Assembly: GCA_001784175.1 (NCBI GenBank)
Contig: MFPR01000004.1
Coordinates: 443,731 to 507,730 of the forward strand
DNA from: Candidatus Lindowbacteria bacterium RIFCSPLOWO2_12_FULL_62_27
GTDB taxonomy: Bacteria; Lindowbacteria; 2-12-FULL-62-27
Direction of reading: 5' to 3'
DNA length: 64,000 nucleotides
The notes beneath the pieces are model-generated. The model was given only the letters and a program-made list of their open reading frames with translations. It was not told the DNA's origin and searched no databases. Positions 35,317-42,953 of this stretch are shown in pieces (positions within the stretch are counted from its first letter, which is position 1; every line of letters starts with the position of its first letter). Both the position numbers and the translations under genes were made by a program.

Positions 35317-35326
35317 TCCGTGGACA

Positions 35327-35355
35327 ACTTAAACTTGGGATCAAAAGCATGTCAA
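35327..35355 (-). promoter_or_regulatory. Promoter for PseB-like gene
   Basis: On the minus strand TTGACA (35350-35355) and TTAAGT (35327-35332) are 17 bases apart, with ten bases to the ATG at 35316. The -10 and the short leader resemble those of the GT2 promoter at 23566. It begins just after the E1-beta stop. Confidence 0.6.
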
Positions 35356-35357
35356 GT

Positions 35358-36419
35358 TCAGTACGGGCCTTTGAACGTGTCGACCGCGTCGATGCCCCGC
35401 AGGTTGCCCTGCGGATGCCGGCCGAGCATGTGCAGAGACAGCCCGACGATGGTCGAAGCCTTTGGATACAGGACCGACTCGAGACTGGCTGCCACCGGCG
35501 CGGGGCAGTTTGGGGAGGAGAGCCGCCGGACGGGGCCGCGCAAGGCGTCGAAGGCCTTTTCCGCGGCCAGCGCGGCGATCTCGCTTGAGAATCCGCAGCA
35601 TTCCCAGCTTGTGTCCGCAACGATCAGCCGGCCCGTCTTTCGCACGGACGCCAGAATCGTTTCCTCGTCCAGGGGCCGGATGGATCTCGGGTCGATGATT
35701 TCCACTTCAATCCCTTCCTTGGCAAGCACGCCTGCGGCCACAAGCGCTTCCTGCACCATGTAGGATGTCGCAACAAGCGTCAGGTCGACGCCCGGCCGGA
35801 CCACCTTCGCATGGCCGAAGGGCGTCGCGTAGTACTCCTCGGGCACCGGCCCGGTCAATTCGAAGAGCGACCGGTGTTCCAGAATGATCACCGGATGGGA
35901 CGCGCGCAGTGCGGCCATGGTGAGGCCCTTGGCGTCCTCCGGAGACGCCGGCATGACGACCGCCAGACCGGGGAAATGCGCCAGAACGGACTGCAGGCTC
36001 TGCGAATGCGTGGGACCCTGCCCCCAGCCCCGCCCGATGATACCCCGGACCACGATGGGCACAGACCCCGCACGGCCGCCGTACATGTATCGCCACTTCG
36101 CCGCCACGTTGATGAGCTGGTCGAACGCGAGGAACATGAAATCATTTCGCGGGTGGACGACGACCGGCCGCATGCCCATGACCGCGGCGCCGATGGCGAT
36201 GCCGGTCAGGGCGTTCTCCATCGCGGGCGCGTCAAACACGCGCGCCGGCCCGAACCGCCGCAGGGCTTCGACGGTCGACCCGAAAATTCCCGACGGATAG
36301 TCGACGGAGATGCCGGTGACAAAAATACCCGGATCCCGTTCCATGGCCATGCAGAGCCCCTCGGACAGTGCATCCTTGAATTTGATGTTGCGCGCCGGCC
36401 TCAAGGCGTCACCAGACAT
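35358..36419 (-). CDS. TPP-dependent 2-oxoacid dehydrogenase E1, beta subunit-like
   Basis: The protein has the E1-beta layout: RNIKFKDALSEGLCMAMERD at the start, PAMENALTGIAIGAAVMGM near residue 70 with the glutamate that activates TPP, PTHSQSLQSVLAHFPGLAVV near 145, and the transketolase C domain with EVEIIDPRSIRPLDEETI near 250. No lipoyl E2 or E3 gene is nearby. In glycan and antibiotic loci such orphan pairs attach a two-carbon unit from pyruvate to a keto-sugar, as with AviB1/B2 in avilamycin assembly; that role is inferred here. It overlaps the alpha subunit gene by 11 bases. Confidence 0.85.
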   Translation of the reverse strand: MSGDALRPARNIKFKDALSEGLCMAMERDPGIFVTGISVDYPSGIFGSTVEALRRFGPARVFDAPAMENALTGIAIGAAVMGMRPVVVHPRNDFMFLAFDQLINVAAKWRYMYGGRAGSVPIVVRGIIGRGWGQGPTHSQSLQSVLAHFPGLAVVMPASPEDAKGLTMAALRASHPVIILEHRSLFELTGPVPEEYYATPFGHAKVVRPGVDLTLVATSYMVQEALVAAGVLAKEGIEVEIIDPRSIRPLDEETILASVRKTGRLIVADTSWECCGFSSEIAALAAEKAFDALRGPVRRLSSPNCPAPVAASLESVLYPKASTIVGLSLHMLGRHPQGNLRGIDAVDTFKGPY

Positions 36420-37404
36420 CGGCGTACAGATCTCCCTGGGGTGGCGGATCGGCGGCCCGCGCGCGTTTCACGGCGTCTTCGACGTCGCGGGTGATGCCGT
36501 TGGACAACGCGGCGAGCGCGGCCTCGTCCGCAACGCCAAGGCGGATGATTTCGGCAGCGCTGCGTTTGACGGGACACCGCTGCATCCAGGATTCGACTTC
36601 TTCGCGCGACCGGTACGTCCGGCCGGCTTCATGATCAAAATGCGGGCCGACATGCTCGAGCCACCGGTAGGTCATGCATTCCAGAAAGGCCGGCCCCTCG
36701 CCGCGTCTCAGGCCATCCGCCAGACGCGCCGAAGCCTCGTACACGGCGGCGAGGTCGTTGCCGTCAACCCGCTCCGCCTTCAGTTTGAACGATCTCGCCC
36801 GTTCGCAGAGTTCCGTGCCGGCCGGTTGGCGGACGGAGAGAGGGCTTTCCGTCGAATAGAGATTGTTCTCGCAGACGTACAGGACCGGCAGACGGCGGAT
36901 GGCGGCATAATTGATGCTCTCGTAGAATATCCCCTCTTCGCAGGCCGCCTCGCCAAAGAAGGATACCGCCAGCCGCCGCTCGCCGCGCATGGAGAATGCC
37001 AGGGCCGATCCGGTCGCGATGGCAATCGTCTCACCCAGAATGGCGGTGGAGGCGATGAAGCCGACGGCCTGCGCTGTCAGATGGGCGGACCCGCCTCGGC
37101 CCCGGGAACAGCCGGCCTCACGGCCGTACAGCTCCGCCGCCAGCTCATAGACGCTCCCGCCGCTCGCCAGGTAATGATTGTGGGCCCGGTGATGGCTGTA
37201 GACAACATCGCCCGGCCGCAGCGCCGTGACAACACCGACGGCAACCGCCTCCTGACCAAGTCCAAAATGCGCGGGCGTCCGCATCTCCTGCTCGCGATAT
37301 AATTCCGCCAAGCGCCGGCTCGCGATCCGTACGCGCAGGAGCCGCGCGTGCATCTCAAGACGCAGTTCGCCGGGAATTTCTGTCCGCGCCGGTTCGGCCT
37401 TCAC
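36409..37404 (-). CDS. TPP-dependent 2-oxoacid dehydrogenase E1, alpha subunit-like
   Basis: The TPP-binding region starts at FFGEAACEEGIFYESIN near residue 145 and ends at VLYVCENNLYS; the usual GDG is GEA, leaving an acidic metal ligand. THFGLGQE-type sequence (AHFGLGQEAVAVG) near residue 48 and YSHHRAHNHYLASGG near 70 are standard E1-alpha elements. It forms the heterotetramer with the beta subunit encoded next. GTG 37404 is chosen because it overlaps the previous stop as GTGA and has GGGAGG upstream. Neighbours (sugar dehydrogenases) suggest a nucleotide keto-sugar acceptor. Confidence 0.85.
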   Translation of the reverse strand: MKAEPARTEIPGELRLEMHARLLRVRIASRRLAELYREQEMRTPAHFGLGQEAVAVGVVTALRPGDVVYSHHRAHNHYLASGGSVYELAAELYGREAGCSRGRGGSAHLTAQAVGFIASTAILGETIAIATGSALAFSMRGERRLAVSFFGEAACEEGIFYESINYAAIRRLPVLYVCENNLYSTESPLSVRQPAGTELCERARSFKLKAERVDGNDLAAVYEASARLADGLRRGEGPAFLECMTYRWLEHVGPHFDHEAGRTYRSREEVESWMQRCPVKRSAAEIIRLGVADEAALAALSNGITRDVEDAVKRARAADPPPQGDLYADVW

Positions 37405-38675
37405 ACATCCTCCCTGACGCCCAACACGAATTGCCGGATGCCCGCCGCACGGCATTTCTGGCGGTCCAGCACGCCGAACGGATCGACGATGAGCGCGCCG
37501 GACATGGCGGCGCGCACATCGGCCGGCGCAACATTCGAAAATTCCTTCCACGGCGTCATGACGACCAATGCGTCGGCGCCTTCGACGGCCTCCCGCGCGC
37601 TGGTGACCTGCACGCCGTTCGGCGCCGCGTCTTTGTCCAGCATGGCCTGCGGATCATACGCCTTCAGGGAAAGGGGCGCCAGGGCCCGCATCAGCGCGAC
37701 TGCCGGCGAGTTCTTGATGGACGCCGTATCGGCCTTGTAGGCGATCCCCCAGATGCCGATTTTAGGGCGTGGGTGATGCGCCAGCAGATGCGTTTTGAGA
37801 ATTCGCATCGGCCAGTTTTTTCTGTGCGCGCTGTTGGCGAGAAAGGCGTCGATGACACCCCCATCCGTGCCCCGCGTGAGGGCCATCGATTGAACGGCCG
37901 CAAGATCCCGCTCGATGTTGCCGCCGCCGATGCCCAGACCCGGCACGAGATACGCGTGAGGGCCGATCCGCCGGTCGGATTTCAGCGCCGGAATAATCTC
38001 GGACCAGTCCGCGCCCACCGTCTCGCACAGCTCCGCCAGCGTGTTGGAAGCGGACAGCGATGCCGCCAGACACACGTTGATGGAAATCTTCGCCAGCTCG
38101 GCGCTCTCGTATCGCATTTGAACTACGGGACAGCCGAAAACGTCGAGAATCGCCCGGTACGCCGCCGGCAGCCTCTCGGCCGGATTCGCGCAACCCACAA
38201 TGAACCGCTCGGGGTTACGCGCCCGGTCCACCGCGTCGCCGAAAATCAGCGTTTCGACCTGGTAGTAGAGGCGGATGTCCCGCCGCGCGCCGGCCAGGGT
38301 CCGCATCGTGCCCGGCGGAAGCTGGCTCATGACCGCAAGGACCGCATCCGGCGGCGCGGCCCGGACGGCCGTGTCGAAGAGATGATGAAACCTCGTGAGA
38401 TCGCTTCGATTCTGGTGGTCGGTTGCGATGTCGATGGAAACATGAATGACCCGGCAGGATGCGAGACCCCCGGGATCGGACATGAAACGAATCCGGCCGG
38501 CGTTTTCTCGAAAAAGTTCCGCAAGGCCCTTCTCATAAATCGGTAAGCGACCGTGCGTCAGATCCCGGCACAGGTCCTCATCGGAATCGAACGCCAGAAC
38601 CTGATCCCCGGTTTTCGCCGCGATCACAATGCTCGATACGATTCCCAGATGGGACAGGCCGGCGAACCCGATCAT
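37401..38675 (-). CDS. UDP-glucose/GDP-mannose dehydrogenase-family protein lacking the catalytic cysteine
   Basis: The three-domain family pattern is present: MIGFAGLSHLGIV (NAD site), YESAELAKISINVCLA near residue 189 with the lysine and asparagine of the active site, and the C-terminal IWGIAYKADTASIKNSPA near 330. The loop that should read GGSCFPKD or GGHCIPVD reads GIGGGNIERD (residues 248-257), so Asn253 stands where the thioester-forming cysteine belongs. A full four-electron oxidation to a uronic acid is therefore unlikely. A single oxidation or a different reaction is inferred. ATG 38675 overlaps the Gfo/Idh stop by ATGA. Confidence 0.75.
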   Translation of the reverse strand: MIGFAGLSHLGIVSSIVIAAKTGDQVLAFDSDEDLCRDLTHGRLPIYEKGLAELFRENAGRIRFMSDPGGLASCRVIHVSIDIATDHQNRSDLTRFHHLFDTAVRAAPPDAVLAVMSQLPPGTMRTLAGARRDIRLYYQVETLIFGDAVDRARNPERFIVGCANPAERLPAAYRAILDVFGCPVVQMRYESAELAKISINVCLAASLSASNTLAELCETVGADWSEIIPALKSDRRIGPHAYLVPGLGIGGGNIERDLAAVQSMALTRGTDGGVIDAFLANSAHRKNWPMRILKTHLLAHHPRPKIGIWGIAYKADTASIKNSPAVALMRALAPLSLKAYDPQAMLDKDAAPNGVQVTSAREAVEGADALVVMTPWKEFSNVAPADVRAAMSGALIVDPFGVLDRQKCRAAGIRQFVLGVREDV

Positions 38676-39589
38676 GCGGGTTCCCGTTCCGGAACCCCGC
38701 TCAACACCGAATGAATCCAAGCGTCCTGGTCGAGGCGGGTGCCGGCGGTCCGGCAGAGTTCCTGAAAGTACCGGTATTCTTTTGCCCATGTCGGATCCGG
38801 GCCCTCGGCACGTTCCGTTTCCTCGGAGGGCCGGCCGCTCGGCAAGACCCGTTTTCGGATCGTCAGCGTGCTGAACCCCCATTTGCACAGGCCGTGCAGG
38901 TGGAGGCTGCCGAGTTCGCCGAAGAGATCGATCACGAAGGTGTTCCTCCAGCAGATGAGCGACATCTCGAGTTCGACCATCGGCGTCCCGCGGCTGATCA
39001 GGATCGCATGATCGTACGCGCGGTTTTCAAAGCGGTTGAGGCAGCGGACATCGTATGTGCGATGCCGCTGGTCGCCGAGCAGAAACACCGTCAAGTCGAG
39101 GAGATGCGAACCGAGGTCCGATACGACACCGATGCCCCTGTCCCGCCAGGGAGAATTACGCGAATCCCGCGCCGTGCCGTTCCCGTAGTGGAGCTTCGCC
39201 AGATACACGGCGCCGATCGCGTTCTGATCCAGGAGCGCCTTCATGCGCTCGATGGTCGGTTCAAACCGATGGTTGTAGGCCGTGTAGCAGGCCACGCGCG
39301 AGCGGCGGGTGAGGTCCCGCAGTTCCGCGTAGACGCCGGCCTCCGGCGCGAGCAGCGGTTTTTCGACAAGAACGTGCTTGCCGCCGGAGATCAGGCGCCG
39401 CAGAAGATCAAGCTTCGGGCCGTCACCGGTGCAGAGGAGGGCGGCGTCGAAGTCCGCGGGCGGAACGTCGTCAATGCGCCTGTGGGACGCGTCGGAAACG
39501 GCGGGGTCGACGGTCGCCACGACATCGGCGCCGCATGCCGCCACGCGCTTTCGGCCCTGAATCCCAAGGCCCACGACGACGCATCTCAC
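38672..39589 (-). CDS. Gfo/Idh/MocA family oxidoreductase
   Basis: An NAD(P)-dependent dehydrogenase with CVVVGLGIQGRKRV at the N-terminus and KHVLVEKPLLAP near residue 90, the EKP motif that holds the catalytic lysine. The second domain starts around YTAYNHRFEP and contains GVVSDLGSHLLDL near residue 155. Members in glycan loci oxidise the 3-position of UDP-sugars (WlbA/WbpB) or reduce keto-sugars. It precedes the dehydrogenase-like gene and follows the heptose gene in one operon with ATGA overlaps on both sides. Confidence 0.83.
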   Translation of the reverse strand: MRCVVVGLGIQGRKRVAACGADVVATVDPAVSDASHRRIDDVPPADFDAALLCTGDGPKLDLLRRLISGGKHVLVEKPLLAPEAGVYAELRDLTRRSRVACYTAYNHRFEPTIERMKALLDQNAIGAVYLAKLHYGNGTARDSRNSPWRDRGIGVVSDLGSHLLDLTVFLLGDQRHRTYDVRCLNRFENRAYDHAILISRGTPMVELEMSLICWRNTFVIDLFGELGSLHLHGLCKWGFSTLTIRKRVLPSGRPSEETERAEGPDPTWAKEYRYFQELCRTAGTRLDQDAWIHSVLSGVPEREPA

Positions 39590-41139
39590 GAGAATTTCAG
39601 CTTGCTTTCGACCGTGTCCAGTTTCTTGAGAATATCTTCAGGAGAAACAGGGATATTGCCCTCGCGCTCGCAGGCGACGCCCGCCGCCATCGACCCCAGG
39701 ATGGAGGCGACCACAGGGGATTCCGTGGCGCACAGGGCCAGCGTCGCGTACGCCAGCATCGCGTCGCCGCTGCCCACTGCGTCCACGACATGGGACGCAA
39801 AACTGTCCACTGTGAAAAATGACCGCGCTTCGATGCTCGGACGCCGATACGTGAGGATGCCCCGGCTTCCCAGTTTCAGAATCAGCGTCCTGCATTGCGC
39901 GCGTTTGTAGAGCTCCAGCGCCAGCGGCCGGACGACCGAGTCCTGATCGCCCAGCGCAAACCGGGCCTCCCGTTCATTCGGCGTGATGAGATCGAACGCC
40001 TGAAAATCGAGGATGTTGCCCCACCGGCTGGCGACCTGGCTGTCGGCGACCCGCAGTTTTCCCGGCGGAAGGGCGGCAATCAGGCGTGGAATGCTTTCGT
40101 GGTTGAAAATGCCGTGCCGAAAATCGCTGAAAACGTACGCGGCCGCGCCGTCGGCGGAAATGGACGCGATGAGTTTGTCCAGCACGCGATCGGAAATCGG
40201 GCGATTGTCGACCTTGTCGAATTTCAGCAGCCGGTATCCGTCCGAGACAAATACGTTTTTCTGGGTGGTCGGCCTCGTCACGTCAATCACAAAATCACCC
40301 TCCACCCCGGCCTTCGTCACCTCCCGGATGACAAAATCCTTGAGCGCGTCGCCGCCCAGCACCGTGGAAAAGCGGACGCGCGCGCCGGCGGCGGCCAGAT
40401 GCCCGGCGACCACGGCCGCGGCGCCGGCAAAATCGGCGTGCCGTTCATACTTGACGCTCAGGGTGGGCGTCTTGACCGAGCCGGTGTTGATCGTCGTGCA
40501 ATGCGTGTGGGTATCGACGATGGTGTCGCCGACGACATGCACGCGGACGCCCCTGAATTTCTGCACGGCCTCCCGGAGCGCTGGACAGGTGACACCCTCG
40601 GATTCCATCAATGTTCCGAGCTTCTCGATCGCCAAGCCCGGCAGTCCGCTTTCGATGAATGCCGAGGACGAGAAAACGATGTCGCCGGGCGTGAAGAGAA
40701 TTTCGCCGCCGTAACTGTTCAGCGTTTCCACCTCCACCCGGGTCTGCGGGTGAAGCCCCCGCTCCGTGTATTCGTAACCCTTGGCAAAAAAATCCGGCTG
40801 CAGCGTCTGAAGGCTGTCGATGGGGGTGGCGCTGTGATCGATCAGGACGTAATCGACGATTTCCAGGGCCGCAAGATTCATCGCCCGGAGTTCCTGCGGA
40901 ACAAACGGCCTGAAATTTGCCTTGGTGATGTAGTCGTCGCCGGTCAGGCTCGCAATCAGAACGTCCGCCTTGGCCTTCGCGTACATGAGATGGCGGATAT
41001 GTCCGGGATGAACGAGGTCGAACGTGCCGTGACACATGATCACCGTCTGCGCGCGCGGCCGGGGACCGATGATCGCCGCAAGCTCCTCACGCGACTTGAT
41101 TTTCCGGCGGTAATCATTTCCAGTGCGGGCCGATTTCAT
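39586..41139 (-). CDS. Heptose kinase/nucleotidyltransferase-like bifunctional protein with domains in reversed order
   Basis: The N-terminal 150 residues are a cytidylyltransferase-like domain with CHGTFDLVHPGHIRHL near residue 35 (the HxGH signature as HPGH). From about residue 185 a PfkB/ribokinase domain follows, with ADFAGAAAVVAGHLAA near 230 and VDAVGSGDAMLAYA near 470 holding the catalytic aspartate. HldE of E. coli has the kinase first and the nucleotidyltransferase last, so this is the swapped order. It would phosphorylate heptose 7-phosphate at C1 and activate it with a nucleotide. It follows the transaldolase gene by about 40 bases. Confidence 0.8.
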   Translation of the reverse strand: MKSARTGNDYRRKIKSREELAAIIGPRPRAQTVIMCHGTFDLVHPGHIRHLMYAKAKADVLIASLTGDDYITKANFRPFVPQELRAMNLAALEIVDYVLIDHSATPIDSLQTLQPDFFAKGYEYTERGLHPQTRVEVETLNSYGGEILFTPGDIVFSSSAFIESGLPGLAIEKLGTLMESEGVTCPALREAVQKFRGVRVHVVGDTIVDTHTHCTTINTGSVKTPTLSVKYERHADFAGAAAVVAGHLAAAGARVRFSTVLGGDALKDFVIREVTKAGVEGDFVIDVTRPTTQKNVFVSDGYRLLKFDKVDNRPISDRVLDKLIASISADGAAAYVFSDFRHGIFNHESIPRLIAALPPGKLRVADSQVASRWGNILDFQAFDLITPNEREARFALGDQDSVVRPLALELYKRAQCRTLILKLGSRGILTYRRPSIEARSFFTVDSFASHVVDAVGSGDAMLAYATLALCATESPVVASILGSMAAGVACEREGNIPVSPEDILKKLDTVESKLKFS

Positions 41140-41178
41140 GACGACACCTTTCCGTAACGGTCACATTTCGACGGCGGG

Positions 41179-41943
41179 TTACTTCACCATCACGAGTTCT
41201 TGGGGCGACCCCAACGGCGAAACGTCGATGGCGTAGCCGGCGGCCAGCGCGTCCTTTCGGAACATCCGGACGGTATCAAGCGAAAATTCTCCAAGGTCTT
41301 TGCCGACCAGCGGCAGTTTCGACAGCACGTCCCGGGTGGCCGTGATGATAGGGCAGCCGACCGCATCGGCCTGGAAGATGTTCAGAAGTTCGCGCGGGCT
41401 GGCCCAGATGAGTTCGACGGAAGGATAGGCCGCCAGAAGTTTCACGCACTCGCCCATGAGAGGACACGGATCGCGGCCCGTGTCGGCAATGCGCCCCGCA
41501 AAGACCGACACATATCCGCGAACCGCAGGGGCCATGCATTTGAGAACGTCCGCCACCTGTGCGGGCGTCATGATCGCGGTGACATTCAGTTGAACGCCCG
41601 CTTCCGTAAGGTCGCGGACAAGTTCGCCGGAAAATTCGCCGCGCGTGTTGCTGACCGGGATCTTCACGTAGATGTTGGCGCCGCCCCACGACGCGATCTC
41701 CAGCGCCTGGGCTTTCATTTCCAAAAATTCGTCCGAGAATACTTCAAACGAAATCGGCTTGTCCCCGATGATCCTCAGCGCCTCCTGCGCAAACGCCCGG
41801 TAGTCGATCACGCCGGCCTTGCGCATGAGCGTCGGATTGGTCGTAAATCCCTTGATCATCGGGTTCCGAGCCATCTCGGCGATGACCGCGAGATCCGCCC
41901 CGTCCGCAAACAACTTTACCTTCAGCTTTCTGACATCTGTCAT
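41179..41943 (-). CDS. Transaldolase (small TalC/TalA-like type)
   Basis: A 254-residue barrel of the short transaldolase family: KLFADGADLAVIAEM at the start, IKGFTTNPTLMRKAG near residue 30, and NIYVKIPVSNTRG near 90 with the Schiff-base lysine. It exchanges a three-carbon dihydroxyacetone unit between sugar phosphates. With the split transketolase it could make sedoheptulose 7-phosphate for the heptose genes next door. ATG 41943 follows a strong GGGGAGGGGGA Shine-Dalgarno. It is the first gene of the minus-strand operon that ends with the E1-beta gene. Confidence 0.85.
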   Translation of the reverse strand: MTDVRKLKVKLFADGADLAVIAEMARNPMIKGFTTNPTLMRKAGVIDYRAFAQEALRIIGDKPISFEVFSDEFLEMKAQALEIASWGGANIYVKIPVSNTRGEFSGELVRDLTEAGVQLNVTAIMTPAQVADVLKCMAPAVRGYVSVFAGRIADTGRDPCPLMGECVKLLAAYPSVELIWASPRELLNIFQADAVGCPIITATRDVLSKLPLVGKDLGEFSLDTVRMFRKDALAAGYAIDVSPLGSPQELVMVK

Positions 41944-41958
41944 GAACGTCCCCCTCCC

Positions 41959-41982
41959 CGTTTTCAAGAAAAACTGAAAACG
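41959..41982. promoter_or_regulatory. Perfect inverted repeat in the transaldolase leader
   Basis: CGTTTTCA and TGAAAACG, eight bases each, face each other across an eight-base centre. The repeat lies between the putative -10 and the Shine-Dalgarno, where an operator or a leader stem-loop would act. Confidence 0.5.
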
Positions 41983-41986
41983 AAAT

Positions 41987-42015
41987 CACATATCACATTT
42001 CCCGCCGCAAGTCAC
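41987..42015 (-). promoter_or_regulatory. Possible promoter for transaldolase operon
   Basis: On the minus strand GTGACT (42010-42015) and TATGTG (41987-41992) are 17 bases apart. Both hexamers are weak, but the position fits the start of the operon and places the inverted repeat at the predicted transcription start. Confidence 0.3.
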
Positions 42016-42035
42016 GAGGCACAGCGTCGGTTGCC

Positions 42036-42064
42036 TTGAAAAACCCTTCGCCATCTCCTATATC
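42036..42064 (+). promoter_or_regulatory. Promoter upstream of the SDR gene
   Basis: TTGAAA (42036-42041) and TATATC (42059-42064) are 17 bases apart. Six bases after the -10 is an ATG (42071) that opens a six-codon frame ending at the SDR start. Confidence 0.5.
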
Positions 42065-42070
42065 GGGAAC

Positions 42071-42091
42071 ATGGAGAACCCCTTCGAATGA
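42071..42091 (+). other. Possible six-codon leader frame coupled to the SDR gene
   Basis: ATG at 42071 is followed by five sense codons and a TGA that overlaps the SDR start as ATGA (42088-42091). The spacing from the -10 is the same as for several genes here. It may be a leaderless entry point that delivers ribosomes to the SDR start, or chance. Confidence 0.25.
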
Positions 42092-42927
42092 GCGGATTGG
42101 CCGGCCGGGCCGGAATGGTCACGGGCGCGGGGCGTGGGATCGGCCGGGCCATTGCACTCGCACTGGCGGGCGCCGGCGCGCGGCTCCTCTTGGTTTCGAG
42201 AACTCGAAGCGAGCTGGAAGAAACGGAACGGATGATCCGGAACGCCGGCGGAGATGCGCGGATACTTGCGGCAGACGTTTCCCACGAGAACACGGCCCGG
42301 CGGGCGGTGGAGGTGTGCCATGAAGAATTCGGAACGGTGGACATCCTCGTGACTGCGGCGGGCATCATCGGGCCCATCGGGCCGGTTGAAGAGGCGACGG
42401 TGGCCGACTGGCGAAATACCATCGACATCAATCTGACCGGAACGTTCTTGTTCATCAAGGCCGTGCTGCCCGTCATGAAGAAACAACGACGCGGGAAACT
42501 CCTGCTCCTGTCCGGCGGCGGCGCCTCGGCGGGATTTCCGTTCCATGCCGCCTATGCGGCCGCCAAGGTCGCCATCGCGCGGCTGGCGGAGACAGTCGCG
42601 ATGGAAGTCAAGGACGACAACATTCAGGTCTTCGCGATCGCCCCCGGCGCCGTGCACACACGGATGGCCGAAGAAATGATGGCGGCCGGACGTCGAGGCG
42701 GCGAATTGGAATATCAGCGGTTGGTGGAACAGAAAAAGACCGGCGGCGTACCGCCGGAAAAGGCCGCGGAACTTGCCGTGTTTCTCGCGTCGGACGCGTC
42801 GGCCGGCCTGACCGGCCGGTTGATCAGCGCCGTATGGGACCCATGGCAGTCGTGGAGTCCGGAGGACATCCGGCGGATGGGGGAAGGGGACATCTTTCAG
42901 TTGCGGCGCGTCACGGAGAAGAACTGA
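42088..42927 (+). CDS. Short-chain dehydrogenase/reductase
   Basis: A classical SDR with MVTGAGRGIGRAIAL near residue 10, the TAAGIIGPIG strand near 90, catalytic Ser in the LSGGGAS segment near 148 and the YAAAK pair near 160 (HAAYAAAKVAIARL). It is 279 residues, slightly longer than usual. It stands alone on the plus strand between two minus-strand units and ends 26 bases before the convergent isomerase gene. Reduction of a keto-sugar is the likely role; the substrate is not visible. Confidence 0.82.
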   Translation: MSGLAGRAGMVTGAGRGIGRAIALALAGAGARLLLVSRTRSELEETERMIRNAGGDARILAADVSHENTARRAVEVCHEEFGTVDILVTAAGIIGPIGPVEEATVADWRNTIDINLTGTFLFIKAVLPVMKKQRRGKLLLLSGGGASAGFPFHAAYAAAKVAIARLAETVAMEVKDDNIQVFAIAPGAVHTRMAEEMMAAGRRGGELEYQRLVEQKKTGGVPPEKAAELAVFLASDASAGLTGRLISAVWDPWQSWSPEDIRRMGEGDIFQLRRVTEKN

Positions 42928-42953
42928 AGGCGAGAACCGCCGAAGCGTTCCGC

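Noticed and set aside
34375-35763. 462-residue open frame on the plus strand
   Set aside because: It lies opposite the PseB-like and E1-beta genes, which have clear motifs; the plus-strand translation is low-complexity and unrecognisable.
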